Source of the DNA: Rhodocyclaceae bacterium
Lineage (GTDB): Bacteria > Pseudomonadota > Gammaproteobacteria > Burkholderiales > Rhodocyclaceae
Direction of reading: 5' to 3'
DNA length: 64,000 bases
NCBI GenBank assembly: GCA_028869135.1
Contig: JAGWTC010000011.1
Coordinates: 26,922-90,921, forward strand
A program made the position numbers and the translations under genes. This document shows, in pieces, positions 34,300 through 43,277 of this stretch (position 1 is the stretch's first letter; the number at the start of each line of letters is the position of its first letter). The notes below the pieces were generated by a model. It did not search any database and was not told the origin of the DNA. It worked only from the letters and a program-made list of their open reading frames with translations.

Positions 34300-34421
34300 A
34301 TGAGTTGGGGAGTAGCTTCAGTAGTGAAGTTTAACTGCTAGCGATGTTGTCGACAGCACGGGACATGAGTCCCCGGTGACATCGGTGCCTCTGGATGCAT
34401 GGAGACACAAGCGAGACCAGG
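34300..34421 (+). ncRNA. yybP-ykoY manganese riboswitch
   Basis: The RNA has the two conserved landmarks of this class: GGGGAGTAGC (34307-34316) at the 5' side and AAGCGAGACC (about 34409-34418) at the 3' side. ACATGAG and several short stems lie between. yybP-ykoY riboswitches bind Mn2+ and commonly control TerC/Alx-family membrane proteins. The next gene is a TerC-family fusion about 75 bp downstream. The outer borders are approximate. Confidence 0.85.
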
Positions 34422-34494
34422 GTTGCGGCGGCTTCGAGCTTGCTGCGATTTGGCCGTCGTTTGTTGTTCAACTTTCCTAGAGGAGGAATGTTAA

Positions 34495-35760
34495 ATGGAA
34501 GTACTATCCGCCGAGTTTTTCTCGTCCTTGCTGGCCATCATGATGGTCAATCTGGTGCTGTCGGGTGATAACGCCATCGTTATCGCACTGGCCGCACGCA
34601 ATCTGCCTGATTCGGTACGCGGCAAGGCCGTCGTCTGGGGCACGTTCGGCGCCGTTGCCGTTCGCGTCATTATGACCCTCGTGGTCGTCTATCTGCTTGA
34701 ACTTCCCGGCTTGCGTTTCCTTGGTGGCGTCGCGCTGCTCTGGATCGCCTACAAGCTTCTGGCTGATACCGACGGCGACTCGCATGAGGTCGAAGCATCC
34801 GGCAGTTTCTGGGGTGCGATGAAGACCATCGTTATCGCCGATGCGGTCATGGGCCTGGACAACGTGCTGGCCGTTGCCGGCGCCGCCAAGGGCGACATGA
34901 CCCTGATCATTGTCGGTCTGATCCTGAGCATCCCGATCGTTGTCTGGGGTAGCCACATGATCATGAAGGCTGTCGAGCGCTTCCCCATCATCATCTACAT
35001 CGGTGGTGGTGTGCTGGCCTGGACTGCCGCTGCGATGATGGTGCATGAGCCGTTTGTCGAGCCGTACCTCAAGGCTTACCCCTGGTTGTCGGTTACGCTG
35101 CATCTGGTGTGCTTGGTTGGTGTTCTGGCAGGTGGTTTTCTGGCGGGCAGTGCCTCGGCGCGTGCAAATGTTGCTGAACATCTGCGCAAGTCGATCACGT
35201 CGTCCAAGGAAGCTCCCAGCGCGATTGCTGCAAGCAAAGGAGAAAATGCCATGGTCAAGGTACTCGTCCCCGTTGATGGTTCCTCCAACTCCCTGCTGGC
35301 TGTGCGCCAGGTTGTGAACCGCTTCACCGCGAATTCGTCGATGGAAGTGCATCTGCTGCACGTGCGTACGCCGCTGCCGCAGTACATCGCCCAGTTCATC
35401 AAGCGCAAGGATCGCGAGAAGTTCCATCGCGAAGAAGCCGAAGCCGTCATGCAGTCGGCGCGCGATCTGCTGAATCAGCATGGCGTGCCGCATGCCGTGC
35501 ATATCGAGCTCGGCGACAAGGCTGGCGTGATCCACAAGGTGGCGCAGCGTCTGCATGTCGACCAGATCATTATGGGCATCTCGCGCAAGAACTCGCTGAC
35601 CCGCCTGCTTGAGGACTCAGTCACCAACCGCGTGCTCGAAATCGCCCAGGTACCGGTGGAGGTCGTCGCCGGTGGCGAAGTCTCGAAGTTCGAGAAGTAC
35701 GGCGTGCCGGCAGGTATCGCCGCAGCCGTGGCGCTGCTGGTGTTCGTCGCCGCCGACTAA
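34495..35760 (+). CDS. TerC-family membrane protein fused to a UspA domain
   Basis: The 421-residue protein joins a TerC/Alx-like metal-efflux membrane domain (about 1-222, seven hydrophobic segments, with MVNLVLSGDNAIVIALAARN and MGLDNVLAVAGAA, both Asp-containing) to a universal-stress domain. The UspA part is about 253-391 (VKVLVPVDGSSNSL to EIAQVPVEVVAG). A final hydrophobic segment follows (about 403-419). Met253 (35251) is preceded by AAAGGAG, so a free UspA protein could also be made. AGAGGAGG precedes the main ATG. It is probably Mn2+ export under the riboswitch. See also the plain TerC at 44915. Confidence 0.88.
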   Translation: MEVLSAEFFSSLLAIMMVNLVLSGDNAIVIALAARNLPDSVRGKAVVWGTFGAVAVRVIMTLVVVYLLELPGLRFLGGVALLWIAYKLLADTDGDSHEVEASGSFWGAMKTIVIADAVMGLDNVLAVAGAAKGDMTLIIVGLILSIPIVVWGSHMIMKAVERFPIIIYIGGGVLAWTAAAMMVHEPFVEPYLKAYPWLSVTLHLVCLVGVLAGGFLAGSASARANVAEHLRKSITSSKEAPSAIAASKGENAMVKVLVPVDGSSNSLLAVRQVVNRFTANSSMEVHLLHVRTPLPQYIAQFIKRKDREKFHREEAEAVMQSARDLLNQHGVPHAVHIELGDKAGVIHKVAQRLHVDQIIMGISRKNSLTRLLEDSVTNRVLEIAQVPVEVVAGGEVSKFEKYGVPAGIAAAVALLVFVAAD

Positions 35761-35785
35761 GCGCGCTTCGATCGCCAAACTTGAA

Positions 35786-35809
35786 GGCCCGGCATTGCCG
35801 GGCCTTTTT
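35786..35809 (+). terminator. Rho-independent terminator of terC-uspA
   Basis: GGCCCGGC/GCCGGGCC stem with an ATT loop followed by TTTTT. Confidence 0.92.
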
Positions 35810-35964
35810 CATTGCCGATTCGAAAGGAGAGGGAAACGCAGTGTCGCCACGGGCCGCCCTGGCCGAGGCAAGCCACTGTTCGGCAAGGCCTGGCAGGGTG
35901 TGCCGAAGGCGCAGATGCTCCCGCCTTGTCTGGCGCTTTCCCTTAAAAACGGTGCGAAGTGCAA

Positions 35965-35994
35965 TAAAAAACCCCGCCGTCAAGGCGGGGTTTT
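35965..35994. terminator. Bidirectional terminator before phoH
   Basis: A-tract, CCCCGCC, loop GTCAA, GGCGGGG, then TTTT works on both strands. It ends phoH transcription leftward and backs up the terC terminator rightward. The 150 bp between the two terminators holds no gene I can support. Confidence 0.8.
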
Positions 35995-36015
35995 GCGTGG
36001 GCAGCCTTGCGGGGC

Positions 36016-37488
36016 TTACAGCGTTTCCGCTGCATGATCCGCCAGACGTGAACGCTCGCCGCGTTGCAGGGTGATATGGCCCGAGTGCGGCCAACCCTTG
36101 AAGCGGTCCACGACATAGGTCAGGCCGGAGCTGCCTTCGGTCAGGTAGGGCGTGTCGATCTGCGCGATATTGCCCAGGCACACCACCTTGGTGCCGGGGC
36201 CGGCGCGAGTGATCAGCGTCTTCATCTGCTTGGGCGTGAGGTTCTGCGCCTCGTCGATGATCAGGTATTTGTTGATGAAGGTGCGGCCGCGCATGAAGTT
36301 CAGCGACTTGATCTTGATGCGGCTGCGGATCAGATCCATGGTCGCGGCGCGCCCCCAGTCGCCACCGTAGCTGCCGGCCTGGGCGCCGCCGTGTGCGGCA
36401 TCGACATCGGCAGGCTTGTTGAGCACGTCGAGATTGTCTTCGAGTGCTCCCATCCACGGTGTCATCTTTTCCTCTTCGGTGCCCGGCAGGAAGCCGATGT
36501 CTTCACCGACCGGTACGGTGACACGGGTGATGATGACTTCGGAGTAGCGTTTTGTCTCAAGCACCTGAGTCAGGCTGGCGGCCAGCGTCAGCAGCGTCTT
36601 GCCGGTGCCGGCCTGGCCGAGCAGGGTGACGAAGTCGATCTCGGGATCCATCAGCAGATTGAGCGCGAAGTTCTGCTCGCGATTGCGCGCGGTGATGCCC
36701 CAGACGGCGTTCTTGCTGTGCGAGTAATCGACCAGGGTCTTGAGGACGGCCGTCTTGCCATTGATCTCCTGCACGATGGCATTGAACGGACGCTCATTGG
36801 GGTCCGGGCTATCCATGTGCACATATTCGTTGACCAGAAGGTCGGGAATCAGCGGGCCGGTGACGCGGTAGAGGTTGCGGCCTTCCTCTTTCCACGATTC
36901 CATGCCCTTGGCGTGCTTTTCCCAGAAGTCGGCGGGCAGCTCCAGCGAGCCGGTGTAGAGCAGGTCGGTGTCTTCGAGCACCTTGTCGTTGAAATAATCC
37001 TGCGCGTACAGGCCCAGGGTGCGGGCCTTGATGCGCATATTGATGTCCTTGGACACCAGGATGACTTCACGCTTGGGAAACTTCTGCGACAGGTACATGA
37101 CGACCGCCAGAATCTGGTTGTCGCCCTTGGCGGTCGGCAGGGAGGCCGGCAGGTTGCTGCTGATGGCTTCGCTCTGGAGGAAGAGGCTGCCGCTGGCGAG
37201 GTCCCGCGAAGGACCAGTGAGCGAGATGCCGGAAGCGATGTCCTGCTCGCAGCCCGAGACGATGTCGTCGAGCATGCGGCTGGCCTGGCGTGCATTACGG
37301 GCGACTTCGGTGGTGCCCTTCTTGTTGTTGTCCAGCTCCTCCAGCGTCATGATCGGCACGTAGATGTCGTGCTCCTCAAAGCGGTAGAGCGACAGCGGAT
37401 CGTGCATGAGCACGTTGGTGTCGAGAACGAAAAGCTTGGTGACTGCGGTCTTGCTGCTTGCCTTGCCTGCTGCGCGCTTGGTGACCAT
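36016..37488 (-). CDS. PhoH-like protein with N-terminal PIN domain (PhoH2 type)
   Basis: The 490-residue fusion has an N-terminal PIN nuclease domain (LFVLDTNVLMHDP, Asp23; later Glu and DNQILAV) joined to a C-terminal PhoH ATPase. Walker A is GQAGTGKT (291-298) and Walker B KYLIIDEAQNLTP (about 407-419). PhoH2 proteins are ATP-dependent RNA-unwinding ribonucleases. It is upstream of a terminator and downstream of bcp on the same strand, 27 nt apart. Confidence 0.92.
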   Translation of the reverse strand: MVTKRAAGKASSKTAVTKLFVLDTNVLMHDPLSLYRFEEHDIYVPIMTLEELDNNKKGTTEVARNARQASRMLDDIVSGCEQDIASGISLTGPSRDLASGSLFLQSEAISSNLPASLPTAKGDNQILAVVMYLSQKFPKREVILVSKDINMRIKARTLGLYAQDYFNDKVLEDTDLLYTGSLELPADFWEKHAKGMESWKEEGRNLYRVTGPLIPDLLVNEYVHMDSPDPNERPFNAIVQEINGKTAVLKTLVDYSHSKNAVWGITARNREQNFALNLLMDPEIDFVTLLGQAGTGKTLLTLAASLTQVLETKRYSEVIITRVTVPVGEDIGFLPGTEEEKMTPWMGALEDNLDVLNKPADVDAAHGGAQAGSYGGDWGRAATMDLIRSRIKIKSLNFMRGRTFINKYLIIDEAQNLTPKQMKTLITRAGPGTKVVCLGNIAQIDTPYLTEGSSGLTYVVDRFKGWPHSGHITLQRGERSRLADHAAETL

Positions 37489-37515
37489 GGGTTCCCTTTA
37501 TTTCGCGTTACCGGA

Positions 37516-37980
37516 TTACAGCGACTGGACTGCTTCGAGCACCGCCCGGGCGTGACCGTCCACCTTCACGCCGCGCCATTCCTGGCGTAATACTCCGCTT
37601 GCATCGATGAGGAAAGTGCTGCGTTCGACCCCGCGCACCTGCTTGCCGTACATGTTCTTCATCTTCATCACGTCGAAGAGGCCGCAAGCGAGCTCGTCCG
37701 GATCGGACAGCAGCTCGAAGGGCAGCTCCAGCTTGGCCTTGAAATTCTCGTGGGATTTCAGGCTGTCGCGCGAGATGCCGTAGACCGGGCAGCCGAGTCT
37801 GGCGAATTCCGCATGCAGATCGCGGAACTGACCGGCCTCGGTAGTGCAACCGGGCGTGCTGTCCTTGGGGTAGAAGTAGATGACGAGGGGCTTGCCCGCG
37901 TGGGCGGCGAGCTGGAACGTGCCGCCGCCGGTGGCGGGTAGGGAAAAGTCCGGGACCTTGAGTCCGACGGCTTCGGTCAT
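37516..37980 (-). CDS. bcp: Thioredoxin-dependent peroxiredoxin (BCP)
   Basis: The 154-residue cytoplasmic BCP has YFYPKDSTPGCTTEAGQFRD. Cys45 is peroxidatic. Position 50, the resolving Cys in the usual C-x4-C form, is Gly, so it may be a 1-Cys type or use a distant Cys. AGGAGG sets the start at 37980 within a longer frame. It lies next to phoH; the ArnD-like gene upstream ends 35 nt away. Confidence 0.92.
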   Translation of the reverse strand: MTEAVGLKVPDFSLPATGGGTFQLAAHAGKPLVIYFYPKDSTPGCTTEAGQFRDLHAEFARLGCPVYGISRDSLKSHENFKAKLELPFELLSDPDELACGLFDVMKMKNMYGKQVRGVERSTFLIDASGVLRQEWRGVKVDGHARAVLEAVQSL

Positions 37981-38014
37981 GTGTGCCTCCTGCGCAGTGA
38001 AGCACCCGCGTACT

Positions 38015-38944
38015 TCAGGCTGCGTCTTTCCAATTTGCCAGAAACTCGGCACCTTGCACCATCAGGGTCCCGAGTCGGCCTGGCACTGTGCCGCGGACGA
38101 CCTGATGATGTGGCAGGGTGTCGAGATCGAGTTGATCCGCGATATCCTGCATCGCAACGATACTGTATCCCTGTTCGCGCCAGCCTGTCAGCAATTTTTC
38201 GAAGACCGGTGCGAGCTTCATTCCTTCGCGCTCGGCGCGCAGACTGAACACATGAGGGTGTCGGGATTCCGCTGCAGTCTCGCGCAGCAATATTTCATTC
38301 ACGTTATCTTTGGTGACGCCGTTCAGGCCGATCAGTTCTTCAAGCGTCGGCAGCGTGGTCGGCAATTGCGGGCAGAGCACGATCTCGCCGTTCTGCACGG
38401 GAACGAAGGGATGTGTGCCGCGCGTATCGCTGGCGTAGCGAAAGCCCAGCCGCTGAGTCAGGCGCAGCGCGTGGGCATTCATCTGCCAGCCCATTGCGCC
38501 GTGCACTGTCGGGGCTTTTCCGAGGGCTTCGGTGTAGCGATCAACGGCGAGCCGCATCTGGCGTTCGGTCCAGGCTGCGTCGGCGTCGGTAATGTGCTCT
38601 TCCCAAGCCCAGCGATCCCAGCCGTGGACGCCGACCTCGAATCCGCTTTCCTCCACGCCGCGCATGACGCCGGCGGCGCGGCGGCCGATCTGCGATGCGG
38701 GCAGCAGGGTGCCGGTGAACAAGGCCCCGAGGCCGTGATGGGCGAAGGCGCGGGTGCGCCGCGCCTGTTTAAGGTGTCCGGCCCGAAGCAGGCGTCTGGC
38801 GAAGCAGCCTGTGTGGTCGGGGCCAAGGCTGAACAGGAAGGTGGCGCCGGCGGCGTGGCGGCGCAGTTGTTCGACCAGATTCGGAATGCCTTGAAGGGTG
38901 CCGCGGTAGCTTGATGCCGTGATGCGAAGAGCGAGCTGGCGCAT
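38015..38944 (-). CDS. ArnD-like polysaccharide-deacetylase protein, catalytic motifs degraded
   Basis: The 309-residue product aligns by eye with ArnD, which deformylates undecaprenyl-phosphate-L-Ara4FN for lipid A modification. Shared segments are YRGTLQGIPNLVEQLRRH, GPDHTGCFARR, GWQMNAHALRL and HPHVFSLRAEREG. The NodB-type metal motifs are altered. ArnD has RIDVDTFRG, whereas here it reads RITASSYRG. The HxxxH motif (HAWDH in E. coli) reads HGWDR. The frame is intact and the rest conserved, so it may be a pseudoenzyme or have shifted chemistry. An EamA-like gene follows upstream. Confidence 0.75.
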   Translation of the reverse strand: MRQLALRITASSYRGTLQGIPNLVEQLRRHAAGATFLFSLGPDHTGCFARRLLRAGHLKQARRTRAFAHHGLGALFTGTLLPASQIGRRAAGVMRGVEESGFEVGVHGWDRWAWEEHITDADAAWTERQMRLAVDRYTEALGKAPTVHGAMGWQMNAHALRLTQRLGFRYASDTRGTHPFVPVQNGEIVLCPQLPTTLPTLEELIGLNGVTKDNVNEILLRETAAESRHPHVFSLRAEREGMKLAPVFEKLLTGWREQGYSIVAMQDIADQLDLDTLPHHQVVRGTVPGRLGTLMVQGAEFLANWKDAA

Positions 38945-38960
38945 TGAGGGAGTATGTATT

Positions 38961-39332
38961 CTAGGAGCGTGTCACCAGGACGACGCCGATGATGATGAGG
39001 CCGATGCCAAGCAGCTTTTGCGCCGACAGCGGTTCGCCGAACCAGTAATAGGCAATGAAGGCGTTGAGGACGTAGCCGATCGACAGCATGGGATAGGCGA
39101 TACTGACCGGCACGCGCGAGAGCGCCATGATCCAGACCACCAGACTGACGGCGTAACAGGTCATGCCGCCGAGGATGTAGGGCTGAAACGCAAGCTTGAG
39201 GCCGATCGGGACGATATTTTCTGCCTGAAAGGCAAAATGGCCGATCGCATTGGTACCGGCCTTCAGCAAGAGTTGCGCGATGGCATTGAGCAGGACGCCG
39301 CTGAGAATCAGCGTCAGACTGAGTGTGCTCAT
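38961..39332 (-). CDS. Small EamA/ArnE-like membrane protein
   Basis: The 123-residue integral membrane protein has four hydrophobic helices with the half-EamA pattern (LLNAIAQLLLKAG, SVAYPML-like VSIAYPMLSIGYV, IGLIIIGVVLV). ArnE/ArnF, which flip Ara4N-lipid, have the same size and fold, and its neighbour is ArnD-like. SMR-type exporters are an alternative. It is 16 nt from the ArnD-like gene. Confidence 0.8.
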   Translation of the reverse strand: MSTLSLTLILSGVLLNAIAQLLLKAGTNAIGHFAFQAENIVPIGLKLAFQPYILGGMTCYAVSLVVWIMALSRVPVSIAYPMLSIGYVLNAFIAYYWFGEPLSAQKLLGIGLIIIGVVLVTRS

Positions 39333-39363
39333 TGTGTGGGAACCGGGTTGGAGGTTGTGCTTG

Positions 39364-39732
39364 TCATTCGATAATGATGGCGGCCGCGACGGCGCGGCCT
39401 TCCGACATCAGGATGTTGTAGGTGCGGCAGGCAGCCGGCGTGTCCATGACATCCAGGGTGCGGCCGGCGGCGATAACAGGCTTCAGCAGCGCAAGCGGCG
39501 GGAATTGCTGGCGCTTGCCGGTGCCGAGGATCAGGATATCCGCGCCGCTGGCCAGCAGTTTCTCGATGTCGGCGGCCTGGAGCGCCGAGACGGCGGAAAC
39601 CCGCCAATCGGTATCGATGGCTTCGGGCTGGACGATCAGGCTGCCTGAGTAGCGCTGGCCATTGATGGCAATGTACGCATCGCCATGGGCGGTGACGGTA
39701 TTGCCGGTGCGGGGATCGGTATGGAGTTTCAT
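39364..39732 (-). CDS. Mth938-like domain protein
   Basis: The 122-residue soluble protein has the Mth938 (DUF498) fold signature: YSGSLIVQPEAI, ADILILGTGKRQQFPP, then VMDTPAACRTYNIL. Homologues are assembly factors (for example NDUFAF3 in mitochondria), but the bacterial role is not well known. It is co-directional with the EamA-like gene. Confidence 0.85.
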   Translation of the reverse strand: MKLHTDPRTGNTVTAHGDAYIAINGQRYSGSLIVQPEAIDTDWRVSAVSALQAADIEKLLASGADILILGTGKRQQFPPLALLKPVIAAGRTLDVMDTPAACRTYNILMSEGRAVAAAIIIE

Positions 39733-40022
39733 CGAAAGGTACTGATTAAGCGATTACGCAATCCACGACGTCGGGTTGCGTAAAGTCGGCGGTGCTCACA
39801 ATCTTCGCATACGGCAAACAGGTTCGATTGTTCTGCTCCAGGCGCCATGGTTCCGCTTGATGGTGACGCCCTGCCGTGTTTTAGGCGCTATCGGCGTTGC
39901 GGTGCAACATGGGCTTGGGTAAGATTACACCTTTCCCGATTGCTGCGTCTGCCGGACGATTCCGGCGTTAGCTGTCGTTTTCTCCCTGTTTTCACCGTTT
40001 CCGCGAAAGGATGGTGTTTTTC

Positions 40023-41249
40023 ATGCAGCCCGTGCTCAAGTCCAACAAGCTGGCCAATGTCCTCTATGACATTCGTGGACCGGTCATGGCACGAGCCAAG
40101 CAGATGGAGGAGGACGGTCAGCGCATCATCAAGCTGAACATCGGCAATCCCGCGCCCTTCGGTTTCATCGCGCCGGACGAAATCGTCCGCGACATTATCC
40201 ATAATCTGCCGGAAGCCTCCGGCTACAGCGACTCCAAGGGCATGTTCTCCGCGCGCAAGGCGATCATGCACTACACCCAGGAAAAGAAGATTCAGGGCGT
40301 GCAGGTCGACGATATCTTCATCGGCAACGGCGTTTCCGAGCTCATCGTCATGGCGATGAACGCCTTGCTCAATGCCGGCGACGAAGTGCTGGTTCCGGCG
40401 CCCGACTATCCCTTGTGGACAGCGGCGGTCAGCCTGTCCGGCGGCACCGCGACGCACTATCTCTGCGACGAAAACAACGAGTGGTTGCCCGATCTGGCCG
40501 ACATGCGCGCCAAGATTACGCCTCGGACCAAGGCGATTGTCGTCATCAATCCGAACAATCCGACCGGCGCGCTGTATCCCGATTCTGTGCTCAAGGAAAT
40601 CATCGCCATCGCGCGCGAGCACCACCTGATCATTTACGCCGACGAGATCTACGACAAGGTGCTCTACGACGGCGCCACGCACACCTCGATCGCCTCGCTG
40701 GCCGAAGATGTGCTGTTCATCACCTTCGGCGGCTTGTCGAAGAATTATCGCGCCGCCGGCTTCCGCGCCGGCTGGATGATCGTTTCCGGCAACAAGGGCC
40801 GTGCCCACGATTACATCGAGGGTCTGACGTTGCTGGCTTCGATGCGCTTGTGCGCCAACGTGCCGGCGCAGTTCGGCATCCAGACCGCGCTGGGCGGTTA
40901 TCAGAGCATCGACGACCTGGTGGTGTCGACCGGCCGCCTCGGCAAGCAGCGCGATCTCGCGTGGGAGATGCTGACCGCGATTCCCGGCGTGACCTGCGTC
41001 AAGCCCAAGGGCGCGATGTACCTGTTTCCGCGCCTCGATCCGGAGATGTATCCGATCGAGGACGATCAGCAATTCATTCTCGAATTGCTCGAAGCCGAGA
41101 AGGTCCTTTTGGTGCAGGGCTCGGGTTTCAACTGGCCTCATCCTGACCATTTCCGCGTCGTCTTCCTGCCGAACGCCGATGATCTGACCGAGGCGATAGC
41201 CCGCATCGCACGCTTCCTCGAACAATATCGCAAACGTCACGCCGCCTGA
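40023..41249 (+). CDS. alaA: Alanine/aspartate-type aminotransferase (AlaA-like)
   Basis: The 408-residue PLP class I enzyme has the AlaA N-terminus (MQPVLKSNKLANVLYDIRGPV), VPAPDYPLWTAAVSLSGG, NPNNPTG, and the PLP lysine in TFGGLSKNYRAAG. AlaA makes alanine from pyruvate with glutamate. The frame also opens at ATG 40011; AAAGG at 40006-40010 is too close to that ATG, so I use 40023. It stands 19 bp before hom, the usual alaA-hom-thrC context. Confidence 0.92.
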   Translation: MQPVLKSNKLANVLYDIRGPVMARAKQMEEDGQRIIKLNIGNPAPFGFIAPDEIVRDIIHNLPEASGYSDSKGMFSARKAIMHYTQEKKIQGVQVDDIFIGNGVSELIVMAMNALLNAGDEVLVPAPDYPLWTAAVSLSGGTATHYLCDENNEWLPDLADMRAKITPRTKAIVVINPNNPTGALYPDSVLKEIIAIAREHHLIIYADEIYDKVLYDGATHTSIASLAEDVLFITFGGLSKNYRAAGFRAGWMIVSGNKGRAHDYIEGLTLLASMRLCANVPAQFGIQTALGGYQSIDDLVVSTGRLGKQRDLAWEMLTAIPGVTCVKPKGAMYLFPRLDPEMYPIEDDQQFILELLEAEKVLLVQGSGFNWPHPDHFRVVFLPNADDLTEAIARIARFLEQYRKRHAA

Positions 41250-41268
41250 TCGCGGCCCATAAAAAGCT

Positions 41269-42579
41269 ATGAAACCGATCAATGTAGGCCTTCTGGGCAT
41301 AGGTACCGTCGGCGGTGGCACCTTCACCGTCCTTTCCCGCAACGAAGCCGAAATCACGCGCCGTGCCGGCCGCCCGATTCGCATCGTTGCCGTGGCCGAC
41401 AAGAACACCGAGCTGGCCAACAGATTGGCCGGCGGCAAGGCACGCATTACCGACGATGCCTTCGCCGTGGTCAACGATCCTGAGGTCGATGTCGTGGTCG
41501 AGCTGATCGGCGGCTATGGCGTGGCCAAGGAGCTGGTGCTGAAGGCCGTCGAGAACGGCAAGCACGTCGTTACCGCCAACAAGGCGCTGCTGGCCACGCA
41601 TGGCAACGAAATCTTCGCCGCCGCCCAGAAAAAGGGCGTCGTCGTCGCCTTCGAAGCAGCGGTCGCCGGCGGCATTCCCATCATCAAGGCGGTGCGCGAA
41701 GGCCTGTCGGCCAATCGCATCCAGTGGATCGCCGGCATCATCAACGGCACCACCAATTTCATCCTGTCCGAGATGCGCGACAAGGGGCTGCCCTTTGCCG
41801 ATGTACTCAAGGAAGCGCAGCGCCTGGGCTATGCCGAGGCCGACCCGACCTTCGACATCGAAGGCGTGGATGCCGCGCACAAGATCACCATCCTGTCGGC
41901 GCTGGCCTTCGGCATTCCGATGCAATTCGAAAGCGCCCACATCGAAGGCATCAGCAAGCTCGAAGCCGACGACATCAAGTATGCCGAGCAACTCGGATAT
42001 CGCATCAAGCTGCTGGGCATCACCAAGTGGACGCCGGCCGGCGTCGAGCTGCGCGTGCACCCGACGCTGATCCCGGCGCGACGCCTGATCGCCAACGTCG
42101 AAGGCGCCATGAACGCCGTGCTGGTACAGGGCGACGCCGTCGGCGCGACGCTGCATTACGGCAAGGGCGCCGGCGCCGAGCCGACCGCCAGCGCTGTCAT
42201 TGCCGACCTCGTGGACGTGGCGCGCGTGTTCGATGCCGACCACGAGCACCGCGTGCCTTACCTCGCCTTCCAGCCGGATGCCGTGGTCAACACGCCGATC
42301 CTGCCGATCGGCGAGGTCGAGACCAGCTACTACCTGCGCCTCCGCGTCGAGGACAAGCCCGGCGTACTCGCCGACATCACGCGCATTCTGGCCGACAACG
42401 GCATCTCCATCGACGCCATGGTACAGCGCGAGCCGGGCGAGGGCGAAGAGCAGACCGACATCATCATCCTCACGCACCTGGTGCGCGAGAAGGGCGTCGA
42501 TGCCGCCATCGCCAAGATCGAGGCCTTGCCGGTGGTGAAGCGCAAGGTGATTCGCCTGCGCCTCGAAAATCTCGGATAA
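41269..42579 (+). CDS. hom: Homoserine dehydrogenase
   Basis: The 436-residue enzyme reduces aspartate semialdehyde to homoserine for Thr/Met synthesis. The N-terminal Rossmann motif is VGLLGIGTVGGGTF. The catalytic region contains VVTANKALLATHG and NGTTNFILSEM. A C-terminal ACT domain (about 352-430, VEDKPGVLADITRILADNGI) senses threonine. It lies between alaA and the TctD-like regulator. thrC, usually next door, is 6.9 kb downstream. Confidence 0.97.
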   Translation: MKPINVGLLGIGTVGGGTFTVLSRNEAEITRRAGRPIRIVAVADKNTELANRLAGGKARITDDAFAVVNDPEVDVVVELIGGYGVAKELVLKAVENGKHVVTANKALLATHGNEIFAAAQKKGVVVAFEAAVAGGIPIIKAVREGLSANRIQWIAGIINGTTNFILSEMRDKGLPFADVLKEAQRLGYAEADPTFDIEGVDAAHKITILSALAFGIPMQFESAHIEGISKLEADDIKYAEQLGYRIKLLGITKWTPAGVELRVHPTLIPARRLIANVEGAMNAVLVQGDAVGATLHYGKGAGAEPTASAVIADLVDVARVFDADHEHRVPYLAFQPDAVVNTPILPIGEVETSYYLRLRVEDKPGVLADITRILADNGISIDAMVQREPGEGEEQTDIIILTHLVREKGVDAAIAKIEALPVVKRKVIRLRLENLG

Positions 42580-42602
42580 ACCCTGAAACGGCGGAGTCGG
42601 TC

Positions 42603-43277
42603 ATGCGCATACTCGTAGTCGAAGACGATACGCTGCTGGCAGACGCGCTGACCCGCTGCCTGACCCAGTCGGCCTATGCCGTCGACCTGGCGCGCGACGG
42701 CGCGGCCGCCAATGAAACCCTGGCGACCAATCCCTATGATCTGGTGGTGCTCGACGTGGGTCTGCCCAAGATGGACGGTTTCGAAGTGCTGCGCCAGTTG
42801 CGTGCGCGCCGTTCCTCGATTCCGGTGCTGTTGCTCACGGCGCGCGACACGGTCGAGGATCGCGTCTATGGTCTGGACCTCGGCGCCGACGATTACCTGA
42901 CAAAGCCCTTCGATCTACCCGAATTCGAAGCGCGAGTCCGCGCCCTGATTCGGCGTGGCTATAACGGCGTGACCTCCGAAGTGGTACATGGTCGTTTGCG
43001 TTTCGATACGGTCGGTCGTCGGCTTTTCTACGACGATCAGTCTGTCGATCTGACCGCACGCGAGGTGGCGCTGGTTGAGTTGCTCCTGTCGCGTGAGGGC
43101 AAGGTGGTCAGCAAGGAGCAGATGGTTGCGCATCTCTACGGTTGGGGCGACGAGGTCGGCAGCAATGCCATCGAAGTCTATGTGCATCGTCTGCGCAAGA
43201 AGCTGGAGTTTGCCGACTTCAACGTACGCACCGTGCGCGGCATGGGCTATTTGCTCGACAAGCCGCGCGAAGGATGA
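42603..43277 (+). CDS. tctD: OmpR-family response regulator, TctD-like
   Basis: The 224-residue regulator has a receiver domain (phospho-acceptor Asp51 in VVLDVGLP, Lys101 in DYLTKPF) and a winged-helix DNA-binding domain (about 125-224, LTAREVALVELLLSREG). It overlaps the kinase gene by 4 nt (ATGA). The TctD assignment is from context: the TctE-like kinase and the tctCBA transport genes downstream. It is expected to activate tctC in response to tricarboxylates. Confidence 0.85.
   Translation: MRILVVEDDTLLADALTRCLTQSAYAVDLARDGAAANETLATNPYDLVVLDVGLPKMDGFEVLRQLRARRSSIPVLLLTARDTVEDRVYGLDLGADDYLTKPFDLPEFEARVRALIRRGYNGVTSEVVHGRLRFDTVGRRLFYDDQSVDLTAREVALVELLLSREGKVVSKEQMVAHLYGWGDEVGSNAIEVYVHRLRKKLEFADFNVRTVRGMGYLLDKPREG

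Noticed and set aside
36064..37590. 508-codon open frame opposite phoH
   Set aside because: Antisense shadow of a clear PIN-PhoH gene.
39888..41474. 528-codon open frame opposite alaA/hom
   Set aside because: It spans two real genes on the other strand and has shadow-like composition.
41724..42580. Upstream extension of the tctD frame through hom
   Set aside because: The long Arg-rich extension overlaps hom in another frame; the receiver domain starts at the ATG 42603 with a ribosome site.
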